From assembly GCA_029907465.1 (NCBI GenBank), contig JARYLV010000006.1, forward strand, positions 39,904 through 103,903: a DNA stretch of 64,000 bases. The letters are read 5' to 3'. The stretch's first letter is position 1, and every line of letters starts with the position of its first letter. A program made the position numbers and the translations under genes. The notes under the pieces are model-generated. The model did no database searches. It saw only the letters and a program-made list of their open reading frames with translations, and was not told the origin of the DNA. This stretch comes from Methanomassiliicoccales archaeon (GTDB lineage: Archaea > Thermoplasmatota > Thermoplasmata > Methanomassiliicoccales > JACIVX01). This document shows, one piece after another, positions 34,040-42,802 of this stretch.

Positions 34040-35199
34040 GAATCGCGATGTTCACGGAAAGTTATTTGCCAACTCGAGATGGCGTCGTCACCTCAATCTT
34101 ATTGACAAAGAAGATGCTCGAGGAATTTGGGCATGAGGTCATAATATTTGCTCCAGAGCCAGAAAATCCCTCGGACAGAGAGGAAGGCGTTTACTACTTT
34201 CGGTCTTTTGGATATAAGAAGTATCCAGGTTATAGGATCGCACCATTTCCCTCCAATAAATGTGAGATTCTGAAAAGATTAGATGTCGATGTAATCCATA
34301 CACATGGACTTTTTTACATGGCTCTACGAAGCATGTTCGCGGGCAGGACTCTGAAGAAACCAGTCGTCATTTCATTCCATACGATGGTGACGGATGCCTC
34401 TAAGTACTTCATGCGATTACCAATCCCAGAACAAGTCATCAACAAACTCTCATGGTTCTATATAAAAAAACTTCTCGAACGCGCGGACGCAGTCATCGCA
34501 CCAAGCCATGCGATCAGCGAAGAACTCCGACGGCAGGCACCTAAGATAAGGATGATAAAAGTAATTCCCACAGGTATAGACTGCGCACGATTCAATCCAT
34601 CTATCGATGGCTCCGCGGTACGAAAAAAATATGGATTAGAGAATAACAAAGTCATCCTCCACCTCGGCCGAATCTCTTGGGAAAAAAATATCGATCTTGT
34701 ACTCAAGGGGTTCGCATTACTGGCACAAAGAGTTGATGATGTGCGACTAATGATCGTCGGTGACGGTCCCGCTCGATTGCATTATTTGAATATGGTTAGT
34801 CAAATGGGTATCTCGGATAAGGTAGTCTTCACGGGCTTCGTATCAGACGAAGAATTGCCTTTTTATTACGCTGCGTGTGATGCATTTGCCACGGCATCAA
34901 AATTCGAGACTCAGGGGCTGGTCATTCTCGAAGCAATGGCGTGTGGGAAGCCTGTGGCAGGCATTAATTATAGAGCTGTCGCAGAGGTCGTTGGCCAGGG
35001 CCAATTTCACTTCCTCTTTGAAGATGACCCTGTGAGCTGTGCCAATGCGCTTGAGAAGGCGATTAACTGTCCGAAGGAAAATGGAAAAGCCATAAGAAAA
35101 AGGGCGGAGCAGTTTTCGGCCATTGAAAGTGTAAAAAAACTTTGTGAATTATATGAGTATGTGATCAAGGAAAAGAAACGGAGACTGGCGGAAAGATAA
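34036..35199 (+). CDS. GT4-family glycosyltransferase
   Basis: 387 residues, GT-B fold. N-terminal acceptor lobe starts MRIAMFTESYLPTRDGVVTS; C-terminal GT4 lobe has IPTGIDCARFNP, LHLGRISWEKNIDLV, VGDGPAR and the donor motif ETQGLVILEAMACGKPV. Related to lipid glycosyltransferases of the 1,2-diacylglycerol glucosyl/galactosyl type, so a glycolipid or polyprenyl substrate at the membrane is plausible. No membrane helix. It overlaps thiDN by GTGA and is followed by a VTT-like membrane protein and a second GT4. Confidence 0.92.
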   Translation: MRIAMFTESYLPTRDGVVTSILLTKKMLEEFGHEVIIFAPEPENPSDREEGVYYFRSFGYKKYPGYRIAPFPSNKCEILKRLDVDVIHTHGLFYMALRSMFAGRTLKKPVVISFHTMVTDASKYFMRLPIPEQVINKLSWFYIKKLLERADAVIAPSHAISEELRRQAPKIRMIKVIPTGIDCARFNPSIDGSAVRKKYGLENNKVILHLGRISWEKNIDLVLKGFALLAQRVDDVRLMIVGDGPARLHYLNMVSQMGISDKVVFTGFVSDEELPFYYAACDAFATASKFETQGLVILEAMACGKPVAGINYRAVAEVVGQGQFHFLFEDDPVSCANALEKAINCPKENGKAIRKRAEQFSAIESVKKLCELYEYVIKEKKRRLAER

Positions 35200-35208
35200 A
35201 GTAAGTGA

Positions 35209-35808
35209 ATGAGAGTACATGTTCAGATGATTGACATTGGCCAGGTTATTTATTCCTATTTCTTACCGCTTGGCATTTGGGGTATGTTGGGATGTATATT
35301 CATTCTCTTTTACATCGACGCCATTGTCTTTCCGACTTTGCCTGAGCTCTTTACCGTAATGATATTTATGACAATCCCTGAATCATGGTTCGGTTTAGCG
35401 ATTTTAGGAGTAATCGCCGTTTCAGAATTTCTCGGACTGACGACACTATATTTGATCGTCAAGAAGATCAAGATCCCGCATCGAATTGAAAAAGCGGTGA
35501 ACAAGTACAAAGATTTCCTCGTTATGGGCGATGAAAGGATCATTCTGCTGAATCGGATTGCGCCAATTCTTCCATTCCTCGGTGCTTTTGTTGCAATCTG
35601 CAAATGGTCGTATGCAAAATCAGTTGCTTACACGTTCATCGGCGGAATTGGTAAATATGGGGTCATTTTAGCTGCAAGCGGCCTTTTCTTTGCACTGCTA
35701 TCTACTGGCACTGCCCAGACAATCACTCTGCTGATGATTCTCATCATCATTGCGATCAGCTTCATATGCGCGTATCTCAAGAGCAGGAGGTTGAAGAAGA
35801 AGCAATGA
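35209..35808 (+). CDS. VTT/DedA-like membrane protein
   Basis: 199 residues with five hydrophobic segments (roughly 8-32, 38-55, 60-82, 130-158, 165-190). RIAPILPFLGAFVAI and the N-terminal VFPTLPELF resemble the R-x-P and P-x-P-E elements of DedA/VTT proteins, but the match is much weaker than in the DedA at 9998-10630. It sits between two glycosyltransferases in one operon; the downstream start overlaps this stop (ATGA). A role in moving lipid intermediates across the membrane is possible. A start at the in-frame ATG six codons later is also possible. Confidence 0.75.
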   Translation: MRVHVQMIDIGQVIYSYFLPLGIWGMLGCIFILFYIDAIVFPTLPELFTVMIFMTIPESWFGLAILGVIAVSEFLGLTTLYLIVKKIKIPHRIEKAVNKYKDFLVMGDERIILLNRIAPILPFLGAFVAICKWSYAKSVAYTFIGGIGKYGVILAASGLFFALLSTGTAQTITLLMILIIIAISFICAYLKSRRLKKKQ

Positions 35809-36884
35809 GAATCGCAATCGTTAATCCATTTCACTACCCATATTTTGGTGGAATTGAGCACCGAATCCACCATATTTCAAAGAGATTGGCTTCCCGTCAC
35901 GAAGTCATCGTCGTTACGGGAAAATTGCCGGAAACTAAGGAGTACGAAGAGGTTGACGGGTATCATATTAAACGACTGCCATCTTCCTACCTTAACATAT
36001 ATAATCCTCCAATGATCTGGACGAAGGGCATCGACGCAGCCCTTAGAGAATTGAAGCCCGATGTAATTGACCTTCATTACCGGTGGGCTAGGGGTTACAC
36101 AAAGCCAGTAGTTTCACAGAATACGGCCAAAGTACTAACCTGGCACAATGCGTACGGTGAGGGCGTAGGGCTACTCCGTCCGTTGAGCATTATAAACGAC
36201 ATGCTTTTCAGCAGAAAGAGGAATGGGTTTCAAAGAATCGTCTGCATCAGTAACTTTGTCGCTAGGGATCTCATTTCCCGAGGGTTTCCAGCCGAAAAGT
36301 TGTCAATTGTACCGAATGGTGTTGACCTTCCACCAGATGAGAGATTGAACAAAGAAGAGGATTTTATACTATTCATCGGTAGGCTCGTCGGAACGAAGGG
36401 GCTTCCATACCTTATAGAAGCGATGAGATATGTCGATGAAGAATTGATCATTTGTGGCACTGGACCTGATAGAAATCGGTTGGAGAGCCTCGTCAGGAAA
36501 TTCAAATTAGAGAAGAAGATAACTTTTTTGGGCAAGGTCAGCGAAGAAAAGAAACACGACCTTCTCTCAAGATGCAAAATCTTTGTGATGCCTTCACTGA
36601 TCGAATCATACGGGATTGCGGCTGCAGAGGGAATGGCATATGGGAAACCAGTTGTCGGATCAAAAACAGGAGGTTTGCCCGATGTTATTGGAGAGGCGGG
36701 AATCCTAGTGGAACCAAGGAATGCAAGAGAACTAGCATCGTCGATCAATGCGTTACTAGCCAACGAAAATCTCAGAAGAGATCTCGGTCGTAAAGCACGA
36801 GAGAGGGCAAAAGAGTTCTCATGGGACAGAGCAGCAGAGATGATGGAAAGGATATATGTTGAAGTGTCCTCGAACGCAAGCTGA
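35805..36884 (+). CDS. GT4-family glycosyltransferase (second)
   Basis: 359 residues from ATG 35805, which overlaps the stop of the VTT gene as ATGA; the 13 extra residues available upstream are not family-like. N-terminal lobe: MRIAIVNPFHYPYFGGIEHR with the GG loop. C-terminal lobe: IVPNGVDLPP, FIGRLVGTKGLPYLIEAM and SLIESYGIAAAEGMAYGKP. Last gene of the thiDN operon. Sugar donor and acceptor unknown; with the preceding glycosyltransferase it may build a short surface or lipid-linked glycan. Confidence 0.92.
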   Translation: MRIAIVNPFHYPYFGGIEHRIHHISKRLASRHEVIVVTGKLPETKEYEEVDGYHIKRLPSSYLNIYNPPMIWTKGIDAALRELKPDVIDLHYRWARGYTKPVVSQNTAKVLTWHNAYGEGVGLLRPLSIINDMLFSRKRNGFQRIVCISNFVARDLISRGFPAEKLSIVPNGVDLPPDERLNKEEDFILFIGRLVGTKGLPYLIEAMRYVDEELIICGTGPDRNRLESLVRKFKLEKKITFLGKVSEEKKHDLLSRCKIFVMPSLIESYGIAAAEGMAYGKPVVGSKTGGLPDVIGEAGILVEPRNARELASSINALLANENLRRDLGRKARERAKEFSWDRAAEMMERIYVEVSSNAS

Positions 36885-36901
36885 CCAATTTGAAATTGGT
36901 C
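36883..36901. repeat. 19-nt near-perfect palindrome at the end of the thiDN operon
   Basis: GACCAATTT (36883-36891) and AAATTGGTC (36893-36901) flank one base and overlap the stop codon of the second glycosyltransferase. The 9-bp arms could be a 3'-end structure or a binding site for a dimeric regulator. With one central base it cannot form a normal RNA loop without opening a few pairs. Confidence 0.45.
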
Positions 36902-36977
36902 GAGAAATTAAATCCTAACGACGTCACATAATTTTGCGATAGAACCTAAAAAAATGAACTGGAAGGAGTGGCAATAG

Positions 36978-37892
36978 TCATAGGATATCCAACAAGGTAA
37001 CCGTAAAATAGAGCGTCTTCCCAACAAGCTCAGAATTGTAATTTAAAACTATTTTTCCCGCGTTCTCATCAACTTCATGCAGATAGAATGTCTTTCCAAA
37101 TTCGTCCATTCCTTTTATCATACCTGCATCACTGCTCGTGAGAAGATGGTGTACCCGGATGATACCAGCTCCGCCATTAGCGGATGATTCGACGCTTTCG
37201 ACTTCTACATACCAGCCAGTTTCAGATGAAGATTGTGAATCAACATAAATCTTGTAAATTTCACCGGGAGCAGGAGTATTCATTACAAGTACCTTGTTCG
37301 TAAGGGGATTGACTTCGAGGCAGATGATGTCCCATCCCCATTTCGGATCCTTTTCTGTGAGACCATCCTTTGGATATACCGAGAATTTTTCAACAAAGGT
37401 GGTGATATTGTAGGATTCAAAAACCGGTATCTCCTCGACCAGCGGAAGAGTAACAAGTTTCGATTCATCAAGTTCACCGTACCCGTCCTGTGGCGAAACA
37501 ACAATGACTCTCGTCTCGTTCACCGCCATTCCAATGATTCCCCGTTCGAAGCCCCTGATCATTTGTCCACTACCGATTCTAAATTGGAGGGGTTCATATT
37601 CGCTTTGATTTCTTAGCGTGAATGATAAAGACTTAGGATACATCGCATTGTTTGAAGCGACGTCCCATAATGATGTATCGAAGACCCTTCCGTCGGCAAA
37701 TCTACCGATGTAATCGACTTTGACAGTATCGCCCCATTTCGCCTTATGAAGAGCTGGCGAGGACTCACTTTTTGTTCCTTCGTAGACGAGAATGGCAACG
37801 CTGCTGGCGCTGATCAAAAGAATTGCGATCAGGACGATGAATCCTAGGTTCAACGCGCCCATCAAGTCTTTTCTGTCAATGGCAAGGCTCAT
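36978..37892 (-). CDS. Membrane-anchored FKBP-type peptidyl-prolyl isomerase
   Basis: 304 residues from ATG 37892. The longer ATG at 37925 lies inside a TATA box (TTTATATGA, 37922-37930 on the minus strand), so it is unlikely to be used. One transmembrane segment (LGFIVLIAILLISASSVAIL) is followed by an extracytoplasmic FKBP domain (KWGDTVKVDYIGRFADGRVFDTS...IGSGQMIRGFERGIIGMAVNE) with an inserted flap, then a C-terminal extension. It probably folds or stabilises surface proteins outside the membrane. Divergent from thrS. Confidence 0.88.
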   Translation of the reverse strand: MSLAIDRKDLMGALNLGFIVLIAILLISASSVAILVYEGTKSESSPALHKAKWGDTVKVDYIGRFADGRVFDTSLWDVASNNAMYPKSLSFTLRNQSEYEPLQFRIGSGQMIRGFERGIIGMAVNETRVIVVSPQDGYGELDESKLVTLPLVEEIPVFESYNITTFVEKFSVYPKDGLTEKDPKWGWDIICLEVNPLTNKVLVMNTPAPGEIYKIYVDSQSSSETGWYVEVESVESSANGGAGIIRVHHLLTSSDAGMIKGMDEFGKTFYLHEVDENAGKIVLNYNSELVGKTLYFTVTLLDIL

Positions 37893-37921
37893 GGAAATGC
37901 TCGCGAGCACATCGATTTGCG

Positions 37922-37930
37922 TCATATAAA
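37922..37930 (-). promoter_or_regulatory. TATA-box promoter of the membrane FKBP gene
   Basis: TTTATATGA on the minus strand overlaps an upstream in-frame ATG and lies about 36 nt before the ATG at 37892, implying a short leader of about 10 nt. Confidence 0.45.
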
Positions 37931-37981
37931 CCTTATCTTATCGCTCACCAAATAACCAATCCATCCAGAACATCACGATTC

Positions 37982-37988
37982 TTTTATA
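37982..37988 (+). promoter_or_regulatory. TATA-box promoter of thrS
   Basis: TTTTATA is centred 30 nt before the ATG at 38015, consistent with a leaderless thrS transcript and excluding the upstream ATG at 37991 as the start. Confidence 0.55.
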
Positions 37989-38014
37989 CCATGCAAACAT
38001 TACCTGCCCTTTCG

Positions 38015-39850
38015 ATGAAAGTTCTTTACATTCACGCAGATCACATGGAATTCGAAGTCAAGAAACCAACCCCGATGGCAGAAGAGATCTCAGAGCACGA
38101 GAAAAAAGGTCGCTTTGAAGAAGTTCTCGTCGTTTTCGCTGCCGTTGAAAAAAATGATGAGGGTAAAGTTGAAAAAGTTGCGGCGCAAGCCGCTGGGGAT
38201 ATTCTTCAGACGGTTGAGAAGGTGAACGCAGAGCGCGTTCTCGTCTATCCCTATGCTCACCTCAGTTCTGAACTTTCTGATCCCGAAACAGGCAAGGAAC
38301 TACTGAAGCGCCTACATAATTTATTGATCGAAAGGGGTATTGAGGCCTACAGAGCCCCATTTGGATGGTATAAGGCATTCAGGATCAGTTGCAAGGGTCA
38401 TCCACTTTCTGAATTATCACGACATATCCTGGCAGAAGAGGAAAAACAAGTCATCAAAGGTGAGGAAAGCTTTCTTGTCCTTACCCCCGATGGCAGCGAA
38501 TATGCTCCACAGGATTTTGAGGGCGGATCACTATGCTTCAGGGCGATGCTGGAAAAGGAGGCTTTGAAAAAGGAAACGCAACTAGTTGGAGAGCCGAAAT
38601 ATCTGAGGCTTTGCAGGAAATTTGGAATACAGTGGGAAGCTCTGAGCGACGTAGGCCACATGGCATTTAATCCGATCGGTGCACTGATGTTTGATCTTGT
38701 CGCTGAATATTCGTTCCAGATCGTCAATGATCTCGGCATCCCAGTCTACACAATAAGAGGAACAAACATGTTCAGCCTCGATGAACCCGCCGTTAGAGAG
38801 CACGCAAAGCTTTTTGGAGATCGACTTTACGTGATCAAGGGGGAGAAAAAAGATTTTGTGATGCGATACGCAGCGTGCCACCAACAATTTGCGATGATGC
38901 GTAACTGGAACATCAGTTACAGGAATTTGCCATATGGTGCGTTTGAAGTTGCCGATTCATATAGGCTTGAACAGTCTGGCGAAACGATGCTTTGCTTCAG
39001 AACACGAAGAATGAACATGCCAGACTTGCATGTCATCTGCCGCGATCTTCGCGAAGCGAAAGAATGGTTTAGCAAACTTGATGCTAGGATTTACGAAGAA
39101 GCGGCGAAGCTCGGTCGCGATTATGAGATGCTGGTCAATTTTTCCTCAAAGGAAGCATATGAAGCAAACAAAGACCTCATTCTTGAACTACTCAACAAAC
39201 ACAACAAACCCGCGCTGCTTCATTTCTATCCAGAAGGAATAAACTATTACTGGACAGTCAATATTGAATACCATATCCTTGACTCAATGGGAAGAGCGAG
39301 AGAGATTGGTACTGTTCAGATCGATGTTGGCAACGCGAAGCGTTTCGGCATTGAATACGTCGATGAGGAGGGGAAAAAGCGATATCCTGTCATCCTCCAC
39401 ACCGCGATCATAGGGACGATTGAAAGGTACCTCTATATGTTGCTTGACACGGCTGTGTTGAGAGAGAACGAGGGGGGCATAGGATGCTTGCCCGTGTGGG
39501 TCACACCAGAGCAAGTGAGAATACTCACGGTCAACGAAAGACATGTTGAGAGGGCACGGGAGCTTGCAAGAAAAATGAGTAATAAGGAAATCAGAGTAGG
39601 GATTGATGATCGTGGCGAGACAGTGAACAAAAAAGTGAGGGAGGCGAAACAAGACTGGGTTTCCTATGTGATTGTGATAGGTGACAAAGAGCTTTCGTCA
39701 GACACACTCACGATCTACGAGAGGGCGACAAATAAGAATATCGTGATGAGTACTGATGACTTCATTCAGAAAATCAAGAAAGAAATCGAAGGTAAACCGT
39801 TCCGACCGATGTATTTACCGATCGAAATGAGTAAGCGCATCAATTTCTAA
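38015..39850 (+). CDS. thrS: Threonyl-tRNA synthetase, archaeal type
   Basis: 611 residues from ATG 38015 (MKVLYIHADHMEFEVKKP). The N-terminal 140 residues are the archaeal D-aminoacyl-tRNA deacylase-like editing domain that removes serine. The class II core has ACHQQFAMMRN, FEVADSYRLEQSGE (motif 2 Arg region) and TAIIGTIERYLY (motif 3). The anticodon domain begins LPVWVTPEQVRIL. It charges tRNA-Thr; a tRNA-Thr(TGT) is present in the window. A TATA box 30 nt upstream fixes the start. Confidence 0.96.
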   Translation: MKVLYIHADHMEFEVKKPTPMAEEISEHEKKGRFEEVLVVFAAVEKNDEGKVEKVAAQAAGDILQTVEKVNAERVLVYPYAHLSSELSDPETGKELLKRLHNLLIERGIEAYRAPFGWYKAFRISCKGHPLSELSRHILAEEEKQVIKGEESFLVLTPDGSEYAPQDFEGGSLCFRAMLEKEALKKETQLVGEPKYLRLCRKFGIQWEALSDVGHMAFNPIGALMFDLVAEYSFQIVNDLGIPVYTIRGTNMFSLDEPAVREHAKLFGDRLYVIKGEKKDFVMRYAACHQQFAMMRNWNISYRNLPYGAFEVADSYRLEQSGETMLCFRTRRMNMPDLHVICRDLREAKEWFSKLDARIYEEAAKLGRDYEMLVNFSSKEAYEANKDLILELLNKHNKPALLHFYPEGINYYWTVNIEYHILDSMGRAREIGTVQIDVGNAKRFGIEYVDEEGKKRYPVILHTAIIGTIERYLYMLLDTAVLRENEGGIGCLPVWVTPEQVRILTVNERHVERARELARKMSNKEIRVGIDDRGETVNKKVREAKQDWVSYVIVIGDKELSSDTLTIYERATNKNIVMSTDDFIQKIKKEIEGKPFRPMYLPIEMSKRINF

Positions 39851-39926
39851 ACATCCACGGGTATGAGAGAAGTAACAAAACAACCAGAGAGATTCCCGAC
39901 CTCGCATAGGACCGATTTACCGAGAT

Positions 39927-41039
39927 TCAGTGTTTCATCAGATAATTAACAATCGCATCACCGACTTCCTTTGTTCTTGATCTGCCCCCCAGATCGGGCG
40001 TGACGATCCCTTCTTCCATTGTGCGCTCGACGGCCTCTTCCACACGCCTAGCCATGTTCCAACATCCGAAGTGCTCGAGCATCAGCTTCGCAGCAAGTAT
40101 TGCCCCGATCGGGTTTGCTATCCCACGACCGGCGATATCGGGTGCGCTTCCATGAACTGGCTCGAACATCGAAACACCCTTTGGATTGATATTTCCACTA
40201 GCTGCCAGTCCCAGACTCCCCTGGATTTCCGCACCGAGGTCTGTCAGAATGTCCCCAAACATATTGGGAGTTGCAACAACATGGAACTTCTCGGGATTCC
40301 GGACAAGCGCTTGGCTCATCGCATCGACGTACATATATTCGATATCAATACCCTTTTCTTCTGCAACCGAATCAAAAACCTCTCTCCAAAGGCCATAGAG
40401 GGCCGTACAGACATTCGCTTTATCAACAACCGTGATCTTCGTTTCCCCTCGCGATTTCGCATAATCTATCGCATATTCGGCGAATCGCCTCACTCCCCTC
40501 CTCGAAAGGAGACCGATTTCAAATGCAAAATCATCGTCGCCAGGACAGGAAGCCGCCAGATTCAAATCGAGTTTATAGAGGCTCCGTTTGACAACAATTG
40601 ATATATTCTGACTTTTTTTTGAGATCACGCCGCCGGCCCCTAAGTAAAAATCTTCGGTATTCTCCCTCAAAAAGACAATATTGAAAGGCCTCGTCAATTT
40701 CAATCGACCCTGATTGATCCAGGATCTTACGGGGCGCAAATTAATATATTGATCGAAATAGGAGCGCATAGCCAAGATGATGCCCCTTTCTAGGATACCT
40801 GGTTTGACACGCGGATCCCCGACAGCTCCAAAGTAAATGGCGTCCTGCTTAACGAGGATATCAAGGTCCTCATCCGTCAGAGTCTTCCCAGTCTGAAGAT
40901 ATCTCGTAGCCCCGATATCCAACTGCACTGTGTCAAGCTTGAGTGAGCCAGTTTCCTCGAGAACACGCATTACCTTAAGTCCTTCTCCAATAACTTCGGG
41001 ACCGATGCCATCTCCTGGGATCACCGCAATTCTGAACAT
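39927..41039 (-). CDS. leuB: 3-Isopropylmalate dehydrogenase (or homoisocitrate-type relative)
   Basis: 370 residues of the beta-decarboxylating dehydrogenase family: AVIPGDGIGPEVIGEG, RENTEDFYLGAG, TPNMFGDILTDLGAEIQGSLG and the NAD-binding MFEPVHGSAPDIAGRG. Last gene of leuA-leuC-leuD-leuB. Its start overlaps leuD by 19 bp. The operon context supports leucine, although archaeal members of this family also act on threo-isocitrate, citramalate-derived methylmalate or homoisocitrate. Confidence 0.92.
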   Translation of the reverse strand: MFRIAVIPGDGIGPEVIGEGLKVMRVLEETGSLKLDTVQLDIGATRYLQTGKTLTDEDLDILVKQDAIYFGAVGDPRVKPGILERGIILAMRSYFDQYINLRPVRSWINQGRLKLTRPFNIVFLRENTEDFYLGAGGVISKKSQNISIVVKRSLYKLDLNLAASCPGDDDFAFEIGLLSRRGVRRFAEYAIDYAKSRGETKITVVDKANVCTALYGLWREVFDSVAEEKGIDIEYMYVDAMSQALVRNPEKFHVVATPNMFGDILTDLGAEIQGSLGLAASGNINPKGVSMFEPVHGSAPDIAGRGIANPIGAILAAKLMLEHFGCWNMARRVEEAVERTMEEGIVTPDLGGRSRTKEVGDAIVNYLMKH

Positions 41040-41521
41040 TTTTTTCTCTCCCTCACTTTCGCAATCAATCCGCCAGCTTTGATCAGTTCGCTAATAAAAG
41101 GCGGGTATCTGTGGAAATAGAACTTTTGGCCGCTCCGTTCATCGATGATTATTCCTTCTTCTAGAAGCACGTTTACGATATCACCTTCCTCGGCGTCAAC
41201 ATGACATTCAATTGGAATGAGTCCTACATTAATTGAGTTTCTGAAAAATATCCTTGCAAAACTTTCCGCGATGACACATGATATTCCAGCTTGCTTGAGC
41301 GCCCTTGGTGCGTGCTCCCTACTTGAACCACATCCAAAATTGCGTCCAGCAACAATTATATCACCATTCTTGACTGCCGACGCGAATCCAGGCCTAACTT
41401 TTTCAAAGATAAAGTGACCGAGTCGCTCGATATTGTCGCTGGTCAGGCGTTCAGCAGGGATAATCTGATCAGTATCGACATGATCACCAAATTTCCAGAC
41501 ACGTCCTCTGATTGATTGCAT
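41021..41521 (-). CDS. leuD: 3-Isopropylmalate dehydratase small subunit
   Basis: 166 residues: GRVWKFGDHVDTDQIIPAERL, GRNFGCGSSREHAPRALK (swivelling aconitase C-terminal-type domain) and FFRNSINVGLIPIE. It pairs with the large subunit encoded 9 bp upstream to interconvert 2- and 3-isopropylmalate; small subunits of this archaeal type can also serve in citraconate or homoaconitate hydration. The C terminus, RERKKCSELR, is translated from sequence that also encodes the leuB start. Confidence 0.93.
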   Translation of the reverse strand: MQSIRGRVWKFGDHVDTDQIIPAERLTSDNIERLGHFIFEKVRPGFASAVKNGDIIVAGRNFGCGSSREHAPRALKQAGISCVIAESFARIFFRNSINVGLIPIECHVDAEEGDIVNVLLEEGIIIDERSGQKFYFHRYPPFISELIKAGGLIAKVRERKKCSELR

Positions 41522-41530
41522 ATGAAACCC

Positions 41531-42802
41531 TCACACCACATCATCAGGATGTGTAATCTTCCCAGTAACGGCACTTGCGGCGACAACAGCTGGACTTGCT
41601 AGGTACACCTCCGAATTCCTGTGCCCCATCCTTCCGATAAAATTGCGATTCGTCGAACTCACACAACGCTCGCCAGACGCAAGAACACCCATGTGCCCAC
41701 CAAGACAAGCTGCACATGTGGGGCCGGAAATAAATGCACCAGCATTGACGAAAATCTCCAATAGACCCTCTTCGAGAGCCTGGTGATATACCCTTGTGCT
41801 CGCTGGAACAACGATCATCCTTACTGAAGGATGAACTTTCTTTCCCTTGAGGATCGATGCGGCTATCCTTAGGTCTTCAATCCTGCCGTTTGTGCATGAA
41901 CCGAGAAATGCTTGATCGATTTCCACATCAACATCCCTGACAGGTCTGACGTTGCCAGGAGAATGTGGCAATGCAACCATGCAATCGATACTACCTAAAT
42001 CGTAAAACATTTCAGACTTATAACTCGCGCCTTCATCAGGCATTACAGGCGAGTAACCTCCTCTCACTCTTCCTTTGAGGTAACTGAAAACGCTTTCATC
42101 TGGACAAAAAATACCTGCTTTCGCACCTGCCTCAACTGACATATTCGATACGGTCAATCTGTCTGAAATCTTAAGAGATCGCGCACCATTTCCAGAAAAC
42201 TCCAAGGTCATGTAATTTGCGCCGTCAACCCCGATGTCTCGGATAATGCTAAGGATGAGATCTTTTCCTGTTGCAAAACCGCTCAAGCGTCCTTCAAGCT
42301 GGATTAATATTGAATTTGGCACGCGAAACCAGAGTCTACCCTCTGCAAAACAAGCTGCGGCTTCTGTGCTGCCGATACCAGTCGAAAACGCGCCGAGTGC
42401 GCCGTAAGTGCATGTATGAGAATCGGCGCCGACTATGAGTCGACCAGGCGCGACAAATCCCTCGTCAACCATAACCTGATGACAAACACCCCCCCTCCCG
42501 ACTTCGTAGTAATTGAGGATGCCGTATTTTCTTGCGAAACGCCTCATTTCTGCCGCCTGTTCAGCAGAAGGAACATCTTTGTTAGGGACGAAATGATCTG
42601 GGATCAGGACGATTTTATCCCTCAGGGGCTCACATCCTATCGACTCGAATTCCCTGAAAGCGATAGGTCCTGTAACATCATTAACCATGACGTAATCGAT
42701 CTCTGCTTCAACGAAATCTCCTGCGTAGGCATCAGTTGAGGACTTGAGAGAAAGGATCTTTTCAGAGATTGTCTTTCCCTGTCCTTCGGCTACCTTCGTC
42801 AC
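41531..42802 (-). CDS. leuC: 3-Isopropylmalate dehydratase large subunit
   Basis: 423 residues from the GTG at 42802, preceded by GGAGGGTG; the longer frame upstream is the out-of-frame end of leuA. Aconitase-type [4Fe-4S] ligands: the Cys in FLGSCTNGR, and the pair in GPTCAACLGGHMG. VGADSHTCTYGALGAFSTGIG is the substrate-binding region. The start lies 41 bp inside leuA, suggesting coupled translation. Confidence 0.94.
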   Translation of the reverse strand: MTKVAEGQGKTISEKILSLKSSTDAYAGDFVEAEIDYVMVNDVTGPIAFREFESIGCEPLRDKIVLIPDHFVPNKDVPSAEQAAEMRRFARKYGILNYYEVGRGGVCHQVMVDEGFVAPGRLIVGADSHTCTYGALGAFSTGIGSTEAAACFAEGRLWFRVPNSILIQLEGRLSGFATGKDLILSIIRDIGVDGANYMTLEFSGNGARSLKISDRLTVSNMSVEAGAKAGIFCPDESVFSYLKGRVRGGYSPVMPDEGASYKSEMFYDLGSIDCMVALPHSPGNVRPVRDVDVEIDQAFLGSCTNGRIEDLRIAASILKGKKVHPSVRMIVVPASTRVYHQALEEGLLEIFVNAGAFISGPTCAACLGGHMGVLASGERCVSSTNRNFIGRMGHRNSEVYLASPAVVAASAVTGKITHPDDVV

